The notes under the pieces were generated by a model that was not told the origin of the DNA, did not search any database, and saw nothing but the letters and a program-made list of their open reading frames with translations. A program made the translations under genes and the position numbers. 55,914 nt of DNA from Candidatus Ornithomonoglobus intestinigallinarum (GTDB taxonomy: Bacteria; Bacillota; Clostridia; UBA1381). Location of the stretch: the NCBI GenBank assembly GCA_018715365.1, contig DVLU01000083.1, positions 1-55,914 of the forward strand, given 5' to 3'. Of the stretch, positions 18,001 through 25,961 are shown piece after piece (within the stretch, counting starts at the first letter, position 1; each line of letters starts with the position of its first letter).

Positions 18001-19313
18001 ATACGAGCTTTGACGAGGTGCCGATGGTTTCGAGCAGCGCGCCGAGCGTACCGCTTTACGATTACATAACGTTTAACGATACAATATCAACCAACTGGAT
18101 AAAAATGCTTGCCGATAACGTGAGAAAATACACTGACATTCCCGTACATGAAAAGGTCATGCACTGGATGGCGTCGGAGGACAGCGATAAAGAGGGCAAG
18201 CGCTGGCTTATCCTCTCCGGCTGCGATCCCGAAAAGCTTGTTGATTACATGGATATAAACGGCAACGACTCGGAGCTCAGCATAACAGTCCCCGTTGAGG
18301 AAAACATCGAGGGCAAAATGATGCAGAAGGCGTTTAACTATGACTTCAGCCGCAGCTTCAATGACGCGCCCGTTTACAACAGCGAGGACCATGTCGGCCT
18401 TAACGGTGAAATGCACTACGGCCCCGAATTTGCGCAGAACGTAAGGCTGGAGCAGTGGATGTCGGCGCTTCACGGCAGAAGCATAACGTCGCTTTGGAAC
18501 TTTGACAGAAGCCGCTCGAGAGACTGGACGGCGGAGGGCATGGCGTTCAGGCCCGATGAGCTTGAAACGATAGCAACAATCAACATGGACCTTAACAGGC
18601 TTGCCGATTACGCATACGCTGTTGTTGACAAGCCGGCGGACGTTGGGCTTTTAATGTCAAAAACAACGCGAATTTACAGGATCGATCATGTAAACGGCCT
18701 GTACAAAGCATACGAAAACCTGCTTTATAACGGCATAAAGCCGCTCTTTGCGGTTGAGTCGCGGACCGATTTGTTCGATACGTTCGATACTATTTATATG
18801 CCGAACGTTTCAAACGTCGAGGTTGACACGCTCTATGCTCTGAAGGATTTTGTGGATAACGGCGGCAGGCTTATAATGCTCGGCGACGACCAGCTTCTCG
18901 GCGACACCCACAATCAACCGCTGCCGCAGGATGTTGTCGAATACGTTAAATCAAAGGCGGAGCACTACACATATGAAGTGAGCGGCGCAAACGTTTCAAC
19001 GCCAGACGATGACATTTACAAAATAATGAACGAAACCACAGCGGAAAAGCAGAGAGTTAAGCTTATAGATACCGAAACGGGCGAGCCGGTAAGAGATGTT
19101 GAATGGCAGGCGGCAGAATTTGACGATATAAACGGCGAGTCGGGAATGGTAATAAATATCGGCAACAATAACTGGACGGAAAGCAGAAGCGTGCAGCTTT
19201 ATATTGACGGCGAGCTTATAGAAAATCCGTTTGAGCTTCGCAGCAATGAAACGCTTGAAACAACGTTTACGCTCGAGCCGTGTACGCCGATACTTGTAAA
19301 AGTAACAAAATAA
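15072..19313 (+). CDS. Secreted GH42-like clan GH-A glycosidase with CBM and CBM9-like modules
   Basis: The product has 1,413 residues from ATG 15072 (AGAGAGGAGG upstream; an earlier in-frame ATG at 15039 lies inside the previous gene). Order: signal peptide (1-25), jelly-roll CBM (~30-180), CBM9-like domain starting near 235 (ITIDGDAGDWD), Ig-like segment (~430-525), helical region (~525-610), then a clan GH-A TIM barrel (~640-1180), a Rossmann-like beta-galactosidase trimerisation-type domain (~1181-1310) and a C-terminal sheet. The probable acid/base is Glu938 (CNEPS) and the nucleophile Glu1105 (NSEDH), a spacing of 167 residues like GH42. A second jelly-roll module is inserted in the barrel (~690-840). 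It likely cleaves a beta-linked, possibly galactose-containing, glycan outside the cell. Specific GH family assignment is uncertain. Confidence 0.82.
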   Translation: MSKKAVSFAVLIAMLISVLPVLPAGAAASIDGWSTYFSNVTDGEEATITLDTTEKASGTASVNATFSHAYESMYYASVSQRVPVEQGHRYYYGLKVKTEKAHNITLKIDQTNVDSLVPFSETSDWKTYTFSYEHKTDAADVNFAIIIEGKTENVWFDDAFFYDADDSEKTNMMKNPSFDGSGAGGSAGENTENPAGESTAVSETEALYNKLRESDSFSYSDIASVMGGFHYGAAYPAENITIDGDAGDWDNYDAMHMPVRPDQSYLLDESVLVGEMDMTVDYKMSYDDENFYILLNVHDKDHVFFNNSNDYWRGDSVQLALCSVGKSYEHELSFVCDTDNNTSGVYSSTYSDSSPQKVDLATSRSGEITTYEAAIPWDILFEEVPEKCLMCFAVNDNDGPGRAYFVQLDNGGITLGTKSSADFPTIEFLDADKDWYSWIEGAAEINTGDSGEYSVYIVNKGDEKTVNIDIPLFNVNETVTIPAQSGIRREYSYSSETYGNHTVECTVTEGENKGVSTFDFYVNPSEGYFDETIEEMRYKGKELSNLVRRCKEAGMTPDYAEMRSNIYNQYIDFFEDDLSHHEYYRIDHNLKSLEEIYEKTKEELNSYLSGKKTPLEVPKYVGDMQVEGSHTTALAEYNGEITRRNMFFSGFNCWGMEEHLPFLTSIGFNHAQLETGISSTVALVEEGGINGWFDVSWDAMGVPDFEITLDTEEKASGERSFKMVYSSPWENNVYRKVYQAITCKPNTTYRWGFKAKAENAGDVHASITNGNPYNERVIMPTGTYDWTNFDYEYTTGDDTTLLTFTFFFMSNTDAMWLDDLYVYEGDSDENLVKNGGFEEDADASRLTQFDAQAFSQHITSLENAKQNGICVDLLISPHYFLNKLFELYPDLEHPNGLMAKYRLDHPIAIKVTEEYIHDLMQAIKPYEDIIGSICLCNEPSHLTQQSEDYYKPKWTAFLAETYNNDIGELNKNYGTSYTSFDEVPMVSSSAPSVPLYDYITFNDTISTNWIKMLADNVRKYTDIPVHEKVMHWMASEDSDKEGKRWLILSGCDPEKLVDYMDINGNDSELSITVPVEENIEGKMMQKAFNYDFSRSFNDAPVYNSEDHVGLNGEMHYGPEFAQNVRLEQWMSALHGRSITSLWNFDRSRSRDWTAEGMAFRPDELETIATINMDLNRLADYAYAVVDKPADVGLLMSKTTRIYRIDHVNGLYKAYENLLYNGIKPLFAVESRTDLFDTFDTIYMPNVSNVEVDTLYALKDFVDNGGRLIMLGDDQLLGDTHNQPLPQDVVEYVKSKAEHYTYEVSGANVSTPDDDIYKIMNETTAEKQRVKLIDTETGEPVRDVEWQAAEFDDINGESGMVINIGNNNWTESRSVQLYIDGELIENPFELRSNETLETTFTLEPCTPILVKVTK

Positions 19314-19347
19314 TTTTCCGCAGATAATTTTCACGGACAAAAAACAT

Positions 19348-19374
19348 GCGCGGCGCCGCAAAAAGGCGCCGCGC
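19348..19374 (+). other. GC-only hairpin abutting the RBS of the second glycosidase
   Basis: GCGCGGCGCC and GGCGCCGCGC form a perfect 10-bp stem with the loop GCAAAAA. The stem ends at the base before the GGAAGGAGG ribosome site (19375-19383). No T-run follows, so it is unlikely to be a terminator and may protect the downstream mRNA or tune initiation. Confidence 0.7.
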
Positions 19375-19391
19375 GGAAGGAGGCGAAAGCG

Positions 19392-22300
19392 ATAGAAAAC
19401 AGACTGCTTAAAAAATCGGCGGCGCTTGTTTTTGCCGCGCTGATGATTTTGAATACAGCGGGAACGGCGCTTGCCGAAACGGTAAATATGAGCTACGGCG
19501 ATTACAGGGCCGATATAAATGCGCTGAACGGCAGCGCCGAAGAAATAGGGGAGCTTATAGCAGAATGTGAGGCGCGCGGGCTTACAACGGATTACGAAAC
19601 GATGCGCCTTAATATAATAGAACGCTTTACCGGGTATATGCGCTCGGAGCTCATTAACGGCGTGAGCTTCAGGACAACCGAAAACGGCTACACAAAAGAC
19701 GACGTAAAAAGCATTTACGACAATAATGCCGCAAGCCTGAAATCCATTGCCGAAAAAACGATAAGCGACCTTAACGCGTATCTTTCCGGTGAAAAAACGC
19801 CGCGGGAGGTTCCCGAAATACTGACGTCAAAAACGGAAATTGACGGAAAAACGCTTTACGCCGAAACGGAAGCCGACGGCATAACGGAAAAAAGCAAGGT
19901 GTTTTTAAACGGCGTGGGCCATTACAGCGCATATGAGGATATGGATTTCCTGAAGGCCACCGGCTCCGATATTATTCAGATGGAAATAGGGATGTCGGAA
20001 CACTGCGAGCCCGCAAGCGGCGTAAAGGACTGGATCGCCGGCTGGTATCAAAAGCCCGACGCCGGCGTTGTGCGGACGAGCGAGGAAAGCCGCAGCGGCA
20101 GCTGCAGCATAAAATTCACAAACAAAACGCCGCAGACGACCAATTATTATTTTAACCTCACTCAGGCCGTAAAAGTCGAGCCGGAAACAACGTATATTTA
20201 CAGCTTCTGGGCAAAGGGCGAAAACATAAACGCCTTTGTGTATAAGACGCTCAGCGACAACACCTTCAAATGGCTTGCCGTAAACGAAAATAAGACGATA
20301 GGCGACTGGACAAAGTATTCCGTGATGTACACAACAGGAAAAGACCAGACGGAGGACAGAGTTTATCTTTCCACGGAGGGCAAAACAGACGCCATATACA
20401 TAGACGACGTGTCGCTTGTAAGAGCCGGCAGCAGCGAGAACCTTCTTAAAAACGGCAGTTTTGAAGAAGCGGACGATTCTGGCAAGGTCGTAGATTCCGA
20501 CCCGGGCAGGCTGTGGAAATACGAGGAGATATTTAAAGAGGCTGAAGAAAAGAATATGAAAATAAGCCTCCTGCTTTCGCCGCAGTATTTTGTAAACGAG
20601 CTTTTCGATATATATCCCGATCTTAAGGATAACGGCGACGGGATAGGCTATGTTCTGCTTCATCCGGCGGCCGTGGAAGCCGTGAGCTTTCACGTTAAAA
20701 CAATAGCCGCCCTTGCGTCAAAATACAGCTGTATAAACGATATATGCCTTGCAAACGAGCCGCGCAACGAAACAAAATACGGCGGCGAAAAAAGCTATTA
20801 CAAGCCGATGTGGACGGAATTTTTGACCGAAAAATACGGCAGCGCGGCAGCGCTCAATTCCGCATGGGGCACAAGCTACGCAAATATAAGCGACGCTCCG
20901 TTTGCAAGCGGCGTGAATAATTCAAACAAGCAAAGTCTTGATTACGTCGAATTTAACGATTCCGTAATGACGGAATGGATAAAGCTCATGTCGGAGGCGG
21001 CGCACGAGGCCGCGCCCGATATTCCCGTCCATATAAAAACAATGCCGTATGTCGCATGGGCGGACGAGGGCGACAAGCGCTGGCTTATAGGCGCGGGAGT
21101 GGATCCCGAAAAGATAAGCGGCTGCGTTGATATAAACGGCAACGACGCAGACCTCCGCTTTTTGTCGGACAGCACCATGACGTATTCCGACTATATAGAC
21201 CAAAAGCGCGTTCAGCAAAGCTTCTGGTACGAATTCCAAAGCTCTCTTAACGAAGCGCCCGTGTTTAACAGCGAGGATCACATAATAGCAAACGGCAATA
21301 AGGATTTCGGCACGGCGCACGAAAAGCTTATGGAAGCGTCGCAGTGGATGGGCGCCGTTCACGGAAGGAATATGGACTGTATGTGGACGTGGGAGCGAAA
21401 CACCGAAAGGGCCGAAACGTATGAAAGCATAAAATACCGCCCCGGCGTCTACGAAAAAATGAGCGAGGTGAATCTCGATCTAAAACGCCTTGCGGATGAG
21501 GTTTACGCGCTTATAGACGCGCCCTATGATATAGGCATACTTTATTCAAAAACGGCGCGCGTATACAGCCGCGCTTACATAAACGCCGCGTACAAGACGT
21601 TTGAATACAGCCTATATAACGGCGTCAAGGCTGGCTTTGTGTCGGAAAACGATTTAAGCAAGCTGCGGGATTATAAGCTGATCGCAGTCCCGCTTGCGGA
21701 GCACGTAACAGCAGATGTCGTAAGCGCGCTCAAATCATACGTCCAAAACGGCGGCAAGCTTATAATCCTCGGCGAAAACAGTCTTTCGTATGATGAAAAC
21801 GGCAATGCGCATAACGCTTCGGATTTGGCATATATCCGTCAAAACGCCGTTGTTGTCCCGGCATACGGCTCGGGCTATTACGCCGAATTTGACGAAAACT
21901 CATATTATTCGTCGATCGAAAACGCCGTAAATGAGCTTTTGCTGACGGACGTTGAAATTATCGACGTGTCAACCGGCAAGCGTGCGGCCGACGTTGAATA
22001 TACGTCTGTCGATTATAACGGTAAAAAGCTTATAAATATATGCAATTACGACTGGAACGGAGATAAAAGCATACGCCTCCGCATAAACGGCGAGGACGTC
22101 GAAACGGCGCGCGAATTAAGAAGCGATGAATACGTTTCGGGCAGCATGACGCTTAAAAGCTATAAGCCCGTCCTTGTGCTTGCCGATTATCCCGGCACAT
22201 CGACAAACGCCGCAAAAATAAGCAATGTTACGGTATCGGGCGGCAAGGTGTCGTTTGACGTAACGGCAAGGCGGACGATTCAAAACGCCTCGGCAATAGC

Positions 22301-23765
22301 CGCCGCAAAAAACAACGACGGCTCATTATACGGCGTAAGGCTGATACCGGTAAGCGAAATTGAACGCGGAAGCACGCAGCCGTTCGAAGCGGATTTCGGC
22401 GCAGCTGTTTCCGATAAAAATATAAGCGTTATGCTTTGGGATAATTTAAATAATATGACGCCTCTTGCCGAAGCGTCGGCTCCCGACGGGAATATTATAT
22501 ATTCCCAAAGCTTTAACGAAGAAAACTCAATAAAAGATTTTACCACTGTGCGCGGGGACGTCCTTCCCGGCGCGCCGGACATTGAATACGACAGCCAAAA
22601 CGGGTGCATGACATTTGAAGCGTGGGGACAAAACACCGGCATGCTTTTGCCGGAATACCTCACTCCCGATAATTTCGTTATGGAAGCCGATATAACGTAT
22701 TCCAAAACGAAGGAACACCTCGGCAATCCCGCGGCATTCGGGTTTATATTCGGTTACGGCGGCGGCAAATTCACATCGCTGTCATATAACCCCGAAACGG
22801 GAACGGTCATAATGGGCAATCTTATAGGAGGGGAGGTGAAATCACGGTATGCGGAGAAGGGCAACGGCGCAAGCGTGATGATAGGCGAAAACGAAACTGT
22901 CAGTCTTAAGCTTGCGGTAAACGGCGGATTTATGGAATTTTTCGTAAACGGCGAGCTGTGCTACACGTTTGACAGCCGCATAAGTGATGTTTCAAACGAT
23001 TTCTGCGAAGGCGGCAGACTCGGTATATTCAGCAAAGCCGACAAAACAATGATTTCGGTTGACAATATCACGGTCCGCAGTTTATCGGAAAGCGACGGCT
23101 TTTGGTATTCAAACGCCTATATGACGCCGAACGACAGCGGCGGCTTCGCAAATATATCGGAGCTTACAAATAAGCTTGCCGACAGCGCCGTAATAAACTC
23201 ACATTACGGCAGCGTAAAATACGAAGGCGCGGGCTGGGATAATACGGCGAGCTATATCCCGGTGCCCGTAAGCGGCAATTATTCGGTGGATATTAACTTT
23301 GCGTTTAATAACCCGCTTAACGATTCGCGTTATTTCGGTATCGCGTTCGGGATAAAAGACTACAGCGACGGCATAAGCTACAACGTTGCCGCGGTAAAGG
23401 AAAACGGCGATATGTTTATTCAGCAGAAACGCTCGGCAGACGGCAATGATGATAAAATTGCCGGCTCAAACGGTGCCGAGGGGAGCTGCTCCGACACGAT
23501 CCCGCCGTATAAGAAAAATACCGACGGCAAAGCAAATTATCTTTTAAGCTATATGCCGCCCGGCTTTGCGTATACAACGGAAAGCGATACGAATAACCGC
23601 CGCCACACTCTGCATCTTGAGGTAAAGGACGGTACTGCGGCTTTGACTTGTGAAGGAACAAGCATAAGCTGCAAAACGGACATAAACGGCACAGACGGCT
23701 ATATGGGTATACGCGCCGCGGGAACGGGCGCGTATATCTACAGCGTGCGCGTTGCGCCGCTTTAA
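19392..23765 (+). CDS. Secreted GH42-like clan GH-A glycosidase with laminin-G-like tail (apparent ATA start)
   Basis: From ATA 19392 the product has 1,457 residues. The first canonical in-frame start (ATG 19443) would cut away half of a perfect signal peptide, which runs M-E-N-R-L-L-K-K, a hydrophobic core, and a GTALA cleavage site at residue 28. GGAGG ends 8 bases before the ATA, and no ATG, GTG or TTG lies in frame between. The layout follows its paralogue at 15072 without the N-terminal CBMs: helical region (~35-125), GH-A barrel with acid/base Glu456 (ANEPR) and nucleophile Glu628 (NSEDH), an inserted CBM (~213-363), a trimerisation-like domain (~700-850), an Ig-like domain (~937-1030), and two laminin-G-like sandwiches (~1033-1235 and 1236-1457). 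No wall anchor is seen. Confidence 0.82.
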   Translation: MENRLLKKSAALVFAALMILNTAGTALAETVNMSYGDYRADINALNGSAEEIGELIAECEARGLTTDYETMRLNIIERFTGYMRSELINGVSFRTTENGYTKDDVKSIYDNNAASLKSIAEKTISDLNAYLSGEKTPREVPEILTSKTEIDGKTLYAETEADGITEKSKVFLNGVGHYSAYEDMDFLKATGSDIIQMEIGMSEHCEPASGVKDWIAGWYQKPDAGVVRTSEESRSGSCSIKFTNKTPQTTNYYFNLTQAVKVEPETTYIYSFWAKGENINAFVYKTLSDNTFKWLAVNENKTIGDWTKYSVMYTTGKDQTEDRVYLSTEGKTDAIYIDDVSLVRAGSSENLLKNGSFEEADDSGKVVDSDPGRLWKYEEIFKEAEEKNMKISLLLSPQYFVNELFDIYPDLKDNGDGIGYVLLHPAAVEAVSFHVKTIAALASKYSCINDICLANEPRNETKYGGEKSYYKPMWTEFLTEKYGSAAALNSAWGTSYANISDAPFASGVNNSNKQSLDYVEFNDSVMTEWIKLMSEAAHEAAPDIPVHIKTMPYVAWADEGDKRWLIGAGVDPEKISGCVDINGNDADLRFLSDSTMTYSDYIDQKRVQQSFWYEFQSSLNEAPVFNSEDHIIANGNKDFGTAHEKLMEASQWMGAVHGRNMDCMWTWERNTERAETYESIKYRPGVYEKMSEVNLDLKRLADEVYALIDAPYDIGILYSKTARVYSRAYINAAYKTFEYSLYNGVKAGFVSENDLSKLRDYKLIAVPLAEHVTADVVSALKSYVQNGGKLIILGENSLSYDENGNAHNASDLAYIRQNAVVVPAYGSGYYAEFDENSYYSSIENAVNELLLTDVEIIDVSTGKRAADVEYTSVDYNGKKLINICNYDWNGDKSIRLRINGEDVETARELRSDEYVSGSMTLKSYKPVLVLADYPGTSTNAAKISNVTVSGGKVSFDVTARRTIQNASAIAAAKNNDGSLYGVRLIPVSEIERGSTQPFEADFGAAVSDKNISVMLWDNLNNMTPLAEASAPDGNIIYSQSFNEENSIKDFTTVRGDVLPGAPDIEYDSQNGCMTFEAWGQNTGMLLPEYLTPDNFVMEADITYSKTKEHLGNPAAFGFIFGYGGGKFTSLSYNPETGTVIMGNLIGGEVKSRYAEKGNGASVMIGENETVSLKLAVNGGFMEFFVNGELCYTFDSRISDVSNDFCEGGRLGIFSKADKTMISVDNITVRSLSESDGFWYSNAYMTPNDSGGFANISELTNKLADSAVINSHYGSVKYEGAGWDNTASYIPVPVSGNYSVDINFAFNNPLNDSRYFGIAFGIKDYSDGISYNVAAVKENGDMFIQQKRSADGNDDKIAGSNGAEGSCSDTIPPYKKNTDGKANYLLSYMPPGFAYTTESDTNNRRHTLHLEVKDGTAALTCEGTSISCKTDINGTDGYMGIRAAGTGAYIYSVRVAPL

Positions 23766-23812
23766 GCGGAGTGCCGAAAATCAAACTCTAAAACGAAACG
23801 GAGGAGAGTAAT

Positions 23813-25558
23813 GTGAAAAAAATATTTAATAAGGCATTGAGCCTTGCCGCGGCGTCGGCTATGGTAATATCGGCAATGACTGCCGTTCCTGCTTCGGCCG
23901 AATCCACGCTTATCTACGGTAACGCATTCGATACGGCATCGTCGCTGAACGACCTCACGCTTGTCAACAGTAGTGTGCTTGAAGGCAAGCCGGACATGAC
24001 GTTCAGCGAAGAAAAGGGCAGCATGTATTTTGAAGCATGGGGTCAAAACACAGCTTTTCTTTTGCCGGAGGAGGTGACGGCAGCTGACTTTGTTATGGAG
24101 GCCGACGTAATTTATGAAAAGAAGCCCGGCACCGAACAAGAAGGCGGATACAGGGGCGGATCTATCGGCTACGGATTTATATTCGGCTGCCAAGACGAAA
24201 ATAATTTCTCGGATATCGTATATTATCCGCTTAACGGCAATGTCATAATGCATAACACCATAAACGGAACCATGAAGGGCAGAAACGCGGAGAAGGGCAA
24301 CGGCGCAAGCGTTACGTTTGACGAGAACGAGAGCGCGCACCTAAAGCTTATCGTAAACGACGGGCTTATGGAATTTTTCGTAAACGATGAGCTTTGCTAC
24401 ACGTATTACAGCGACAGCGAAAACGCCCCGTTTAGAAACTTTACCGAAGGCGGACGTCTCGGCTTGTACAGTAATGCCGACAAAACATATCTTACATACA
24501 AGGACCTCATAATAAGAACGGTTGACGAAAGTGATGTTGCGTATTATTCCGATGCGTTTATGGACAACAAAACAAAATTTAACGACAACCTCTCGCCACT
24601 GAGCGATTTCCATGCGTCTTATTTCAAAGAGACTCCGCTGAACGACGGCGCCTGGGGCAACCTCAAATACGGCAGCAGTGCATATACCCAGCAGGGAAGA
24701 TATTTTAAGATGCCGCTTGAGGGCAATTATGTTGTCGATATGAACTTTGCGTTTGACAATCCGCTCAATGCTTCGAGATACATCGGCTTTATGATCGGCG
24801 GAAAAGAAGAAGCCGACGGCAGCTTTACGTATACGAATGCCGCGGTAAAGCCGAACGGCCAGATGGCAATCGAGCAAAAAACCGTAACGACAGCAGCAGA
24901 AAATCCGGAAAGCACAATAGGCGGCTCCGAAGCGGCCTATAACGATTGCCGCGATACAATCTCTTCCGATAAAATAAATCCCGATGTTGACACAAGCGCA
25001 GCCGAAGTGGACCAATATTTCATCAGCTATATGCCGGAAGGCTACAAAAGTGAGGATAATGCTGACGTAAATCCAAGACGCCATGATCTTCATATGGAGG
25101 TTGTTGACGGACAGATCAGCATTACGTTTGAGGGTACAACGCTGAGGCTTACACCCGACGTAAACACAACAGACGGCTATTTCGGTATTCGTTCGTCGGG
25201 AACTGCGGCAAGAATATACAGCTTAAGAATCGCCCCGTATTCCGAAGGAGTCGATATAGAAATCCCGGAAACGACAATGACGTGCGAATACAGCGAAATA
25301 ACAACAGATTATGCAACGGCCGAGATTCTTGTAACGGACGGGAAAAACCTTACGGATGAGGACACAAGAGTGATTTTTGCCGTATATGACGCAAACGGAG
25401 CTCTTGCCGGCGTCCAAATTGAGAAAATGTCGGATACAACAATAATATTCGATATGGATCTTTCGCTTGAGAGTACGGAGGGCGCATCATCAAAGGTGAT
25501 GCTTTGGAATATGCGGACAATGCAGCCGATTATCGATGCGCTGCCGATAGAGGTATAA
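23813..25558 (+). CDS. Secreted protein with two laminin-G-like domains and an Ig-like tail
   Basis: The 581-residue product starts at GTG 23813, with GGAGGAG about 6 bases upstream. A signal peptide (VKKIF, hydrophobic core, VPASA-E) is followed by two concanavalin/laminin-G-like sandwiches (~32-245 and ~246-478). These are clearly homologous to the tail of the preceding glycosidase: both share FEAWGQNT, FVMEAD and a GRLG..S.ADKT segment, and a stretch of about 25 bases is identical. A C-terminal Ig-like domain carries VMLWNMRTMQPI. There are no catalytic residues, so it is likely a glycan-binding protein derived by duplication of the enzyme's tail. It is not anchored by any visible motif. 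Confidence 0.8.
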   Translation: MKKIFNKALSLAAASAMVISAMTAVPASAESTLIYGNAFDTASSLNDLTLVNSSVLEGKPDMTFSEEKGSMYFEAWGQNTAFLLPEEVTAADFVMEADVIYEKKPGTEQEGGYRGGSIGYGFIFGCQDENNFSDIVYYPLNGNVIMHNTINGTMKGRNAEKGNGASVTFDENESAHLKLIVNDGLMEFFVNDELCYTYYSDSENAPFRNFTEGGRLGLYSNADKTYLTYKDLIIRTVDESDVAYYSDAFMDNKTKFNDNLSPLSDFHASYFKETPLNDGAWGNLKYGSSAYTQQGRYFKMPLEGNYVVDMNFAFDNPLNASRYIGFMIGGKEEADGSFTYTNAAVKPNGQMAIEQKTVTTAAENPESTIGGSEAAYNDCRDTISSDKINPDVDTSAAEVDQYFISYMPEGYKSEDNADVNPRRHDLHMEVVDGQISITFEGTTLRLTPDVNTTDGYFGIRSSGTAARIYSLRIAPYSEGVDIEIPETTMTCEYSEITTDYATAEILVTDGKNLTDEDTRVIFAVYDANGALAGVQIEKMSDTTIIFDMDLSLESTEGASSKVMLWNMRTMQPIIDALPIEV

Positions 25559-25627
25559 AATACCGCAGGGTAAGCAGCTTGATTCGCTGCACGTAAATGC
25601 GCTTATAGACTAACGGGAGGTATGAAA

Positions 25628-25804
25628 ATGAAAAGAGATTATATAACACCTTCAATAAAAGTAACCGGTTTTAACAGCGAAAACATTGTTACAGAAAGCG
25701 CCGCATCAACAAATTATGACCGCGCGCTTGCGGAGCTTAATAAAAAAATGTCGGAAAGCGGAGCTGCTGTGACGCTTACAAGCGTAGTGGAATTTAACTT
25801 CTGA
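25628..25804 (+). CDS. 58-residue peptide of unknown function ending the glycan operon
   Basis: The start is ATG 25628, seven bases after GGGAGG; the ATG at 25622 is only one base away from it. The peptide begins MKRDYITPSIKVTGF, then NSENIVTESAA, a hydrophilic helical middle, and a beta-prone C-terminus (VTLTSVVEFNF). The N-terminal pattern Y-x-x-P-x-I-x-V-x-x-F-x-x-E-[DN]-I-V-T resembles many unannotated short clostridial proteins. There is no signal peptide, no cysteine and no radical-SAM or protease gene next to it. A bacteriocin-like or modified-peptide precursor is possible but unsupported. A leader hairpin (GCAGC/GCTGC, 25574-25590) precedes it. Confidence 0.7.
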   Translation: MKRDYITPSIKVTGFNSENIVTESAASTNYDRALAELNKKMSESGAAVTLTSVVEFNF

Positions 25805-25849
25805 TAAAAGCCCGTTTGGGCAGATAACTAAAAAACAACATCACGCAAA

Positions 25850-25936
25850 CGATACAGAGAACGGGAGACGTATCATTGCGGGCGCGCTCTTAGGGAGGGA
25901 GCGTGTCTGCTTTGATATGTCTCCCGCTCTGTGTCG
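25850..25936 (+). promoter_or_regulatory. Long RNA hairpin in the glp leader (candidate antiterminator/regulatory element)
   Basis: An outer arm 25850-25875 pairs with 25913-25936 (24 bp with a two-base AA bulge), and an inner arm 25878-25889 pairs with 25899-25910 (12 bp, three G-U wobbles). They are separated by a small internal loop and capped by TTAGGGAGG. The wobbles pair only as RNA of the + strand. No T-run follows, so it is not a simple terminator. It fills most of the 157-base gap before the GlpA-like gene, whose GAGG site lies at 25949-25952. GlpP, encoded in the same cluster, is a possible binder (inference). Confidence 0.65.
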
Positions 25937-25961
25937 AGGCATCAAAAGAGGTATTTGATTT

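Noticed and set aside
25579-25609. Possible promoter TTGATT-19-TATAGA before the peptide gene
   Set aside because: Spacer too long, -35 poor, and transcription would start inside the ribosome site; the bases also belong to a leader hairpin.
25805-25820. Short GCCC/GGGC hairpin after the peptide gene as a terminator
   Set aside because: Only four pairs and no following T-run; cannot be supported as a terminator.
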